Positions 63,705 through 64,000 of a DNA stretch of 64,000 nt are shown here, in pieces; positions within the stretch are counted from its first letter, which is position 1, and each line of letters begins with the position of its first letter. The position numbers and the translations under genes were made by a program. The stretch comes from Vespa crabro. Its lineage: Eukaryota; Arthropoda; Insecta; Hymenoptera; Vespidae. The notes under the pieces are model-generated. The model searched no databases, was not told the origin of the DNA, and worked only from the letters and a program-made list of their open reading frames with translations. Location: assembly GCF_910589235.1 (NCBI RefSeq), contig NW_025813599.1:79716-143715 (forward strand), written 5' to 3'.

Positions 63705-64000
63705 TTGCATTTCATAAGATCAAACATCTATTTTATATTGGAATCAAAGTTTTTAACATTCTTTCATATCGTATATACGATTTTTCGCTCATATACGCGT
63801 ATCGTCGAAAAACGAAAACTTGAAATCTCGTTCAATTTCAATGATTTTATATTCTATCGATGCAGAATAAAGAATATAACAAGAATATAACGTTTTTACT
63901 ATGTTTAAATACGCGTTTTCATATGATAATTGTCGAAAAACGTAATCGACATACGCGAATTTCGGTATATGCGAAGATAAAATCGTGAAATCTTTAATAA
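63705..64000. repeat. Right partial monomer (296 bp, 3' truncated by window edge)
   Basis: The first 296 bp of a consensus-like monomer. The array continues beyond the window. Confidence 0.97.

Larger units (their letters stand above)
1..64000. repeat. Satellite DNA array, 341-bp monomer, about 188 copies
   Basis: The window is a single head-to-tail tandem array with no unrelated sequence. Monomer starts (TTGCATTTCATAAG) lie at 308, 649, 990 and so on to 63705. The total span equals 186 x 341 bp minus 29 bp, and the 23 indels I located sum to exactly that number, so no insertion is hidden. Copies usually differ from the consensus at zero to a few positions. A typical monomer has 52 C and 46 G (28.7% G+C) and 22 CpG. 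Every monomer has one NdeI site, two ClaI sites and two MluI sites, so digestion should give a 341-bp ladder or fixed sub-bands. The family is not one I recognise. Role and chromosomal position are not shown by the sequence; centromeric or pericentromeric heterochromatin is the usual setting for such arrays. Confidence 0.99.

Noticed and set aside
1..64000. CRISPR array
   Set aside because: The repeated unit is 341 bp with no unique spacers; spacers and repeats cannot be distinguished and no cas gene is present.
1..64000. Tandem genes such as 5S rRNA, histone or tRNA clusters
   Set aside because: No A/B-box tRNA fold, no 5S-like GC-rich region and no histone-like reading frame; the unit is 29% G+C and non-coding.
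1..64000. Transposable element or virus insertion
   Set aside because: The length arithmetic leaves no extra bases, and no terminal repeats or target-site duplications interrupt the array.
1..64000. Telomeric or subtelomeric repeat
   Set aside because: No TTAGG- or TTAGGG-type runs; the only similar string is the single TTAGAAAAA in each monomer.

Overview
The whole 64 kb window is one uninterrupted, head-to-tail satellite DNA array. The monomer is 341 bp, about 29% G+C (98 of 341 bases in a typical copy). Taking the boundary at the recurring TTGCATTTCATAAG, monomer starts run from position 308 to 63705. The distance between them, 63397 bp, equals 186 x 341 bp minus 29 bp. I located 23 small indels that sum to exactly -29: twelve +1, eight -1 and three 11-bp deletions. 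The array is therefore 186 complete monomers plus a 307-bp partial copy on the left and a 296-bp partial copy on the right. Nothing else is inserted: no gene, transposon, RNA gene, CRISPR array or telomeric repeat. Both array edges lie outside the window.

The organism is a eukaryote. The satellite is AT-rich yet has 22 CpG per monomer, a CpG observed/expected ratio of about 3.1 from my hand count. That argues against long-term germline CpG methylation of the array and fits an invertebrate, for example an insect, better than a vertebrate or a flowering plant. I do not recognise the satellite family and cannot name the species. Centromeric or pericentromeric heterochromatin is the usual home of such arrays, but nothing here proves it.

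Layout by diagnostic substitutions. (1) 308-3376: a three-monomer higher-order repeat (1023 bp) in three copies. (2) 2695-13610: a 16-monomer block (about 5.46 kb) in two copies. (3) 12929-15657: a four-monomer tandem duplication. (4) 15658-19067: ends in a second-generation copy of a three-monomer module also seen in block 2. (5) 19068-35060: a family marked by a CACAC variant, a CCT variant and a shared 11-bp deletion that recurs three times, including one hybrid monomer. (6) 36425-37788: a small cluster of unusually diverged monomers. (7) 37107-48017: a very recent exact 16-monomer duplication (5456 bp step). (8) 48018-64000: related monomers, with a two-monomer marker module recurring every 17 monomers and a six-monomer duplication at the end. 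The last 0.7 kb carries a cluster of homopolymer indels that may be sequence error.

Each monomer carries a 14-bp perfect palindrome, a 10-bp palindrome with an MluI site, two short hairpin-capable inverted repeats, an 11-bp tandem direct repeat, and a 17-bp site matching 7 of the 9 fixed positions of the CENP-B box. All open reading frames are repeat shadows: 341 is not a multiple of 3, starts are TTG, and several copies carry stops. I found no new gene system. What is of interest is the array's evolutionary record, in particular repeated use of a step of about 16 monomers, conversion-like hybrids and CpG excess.
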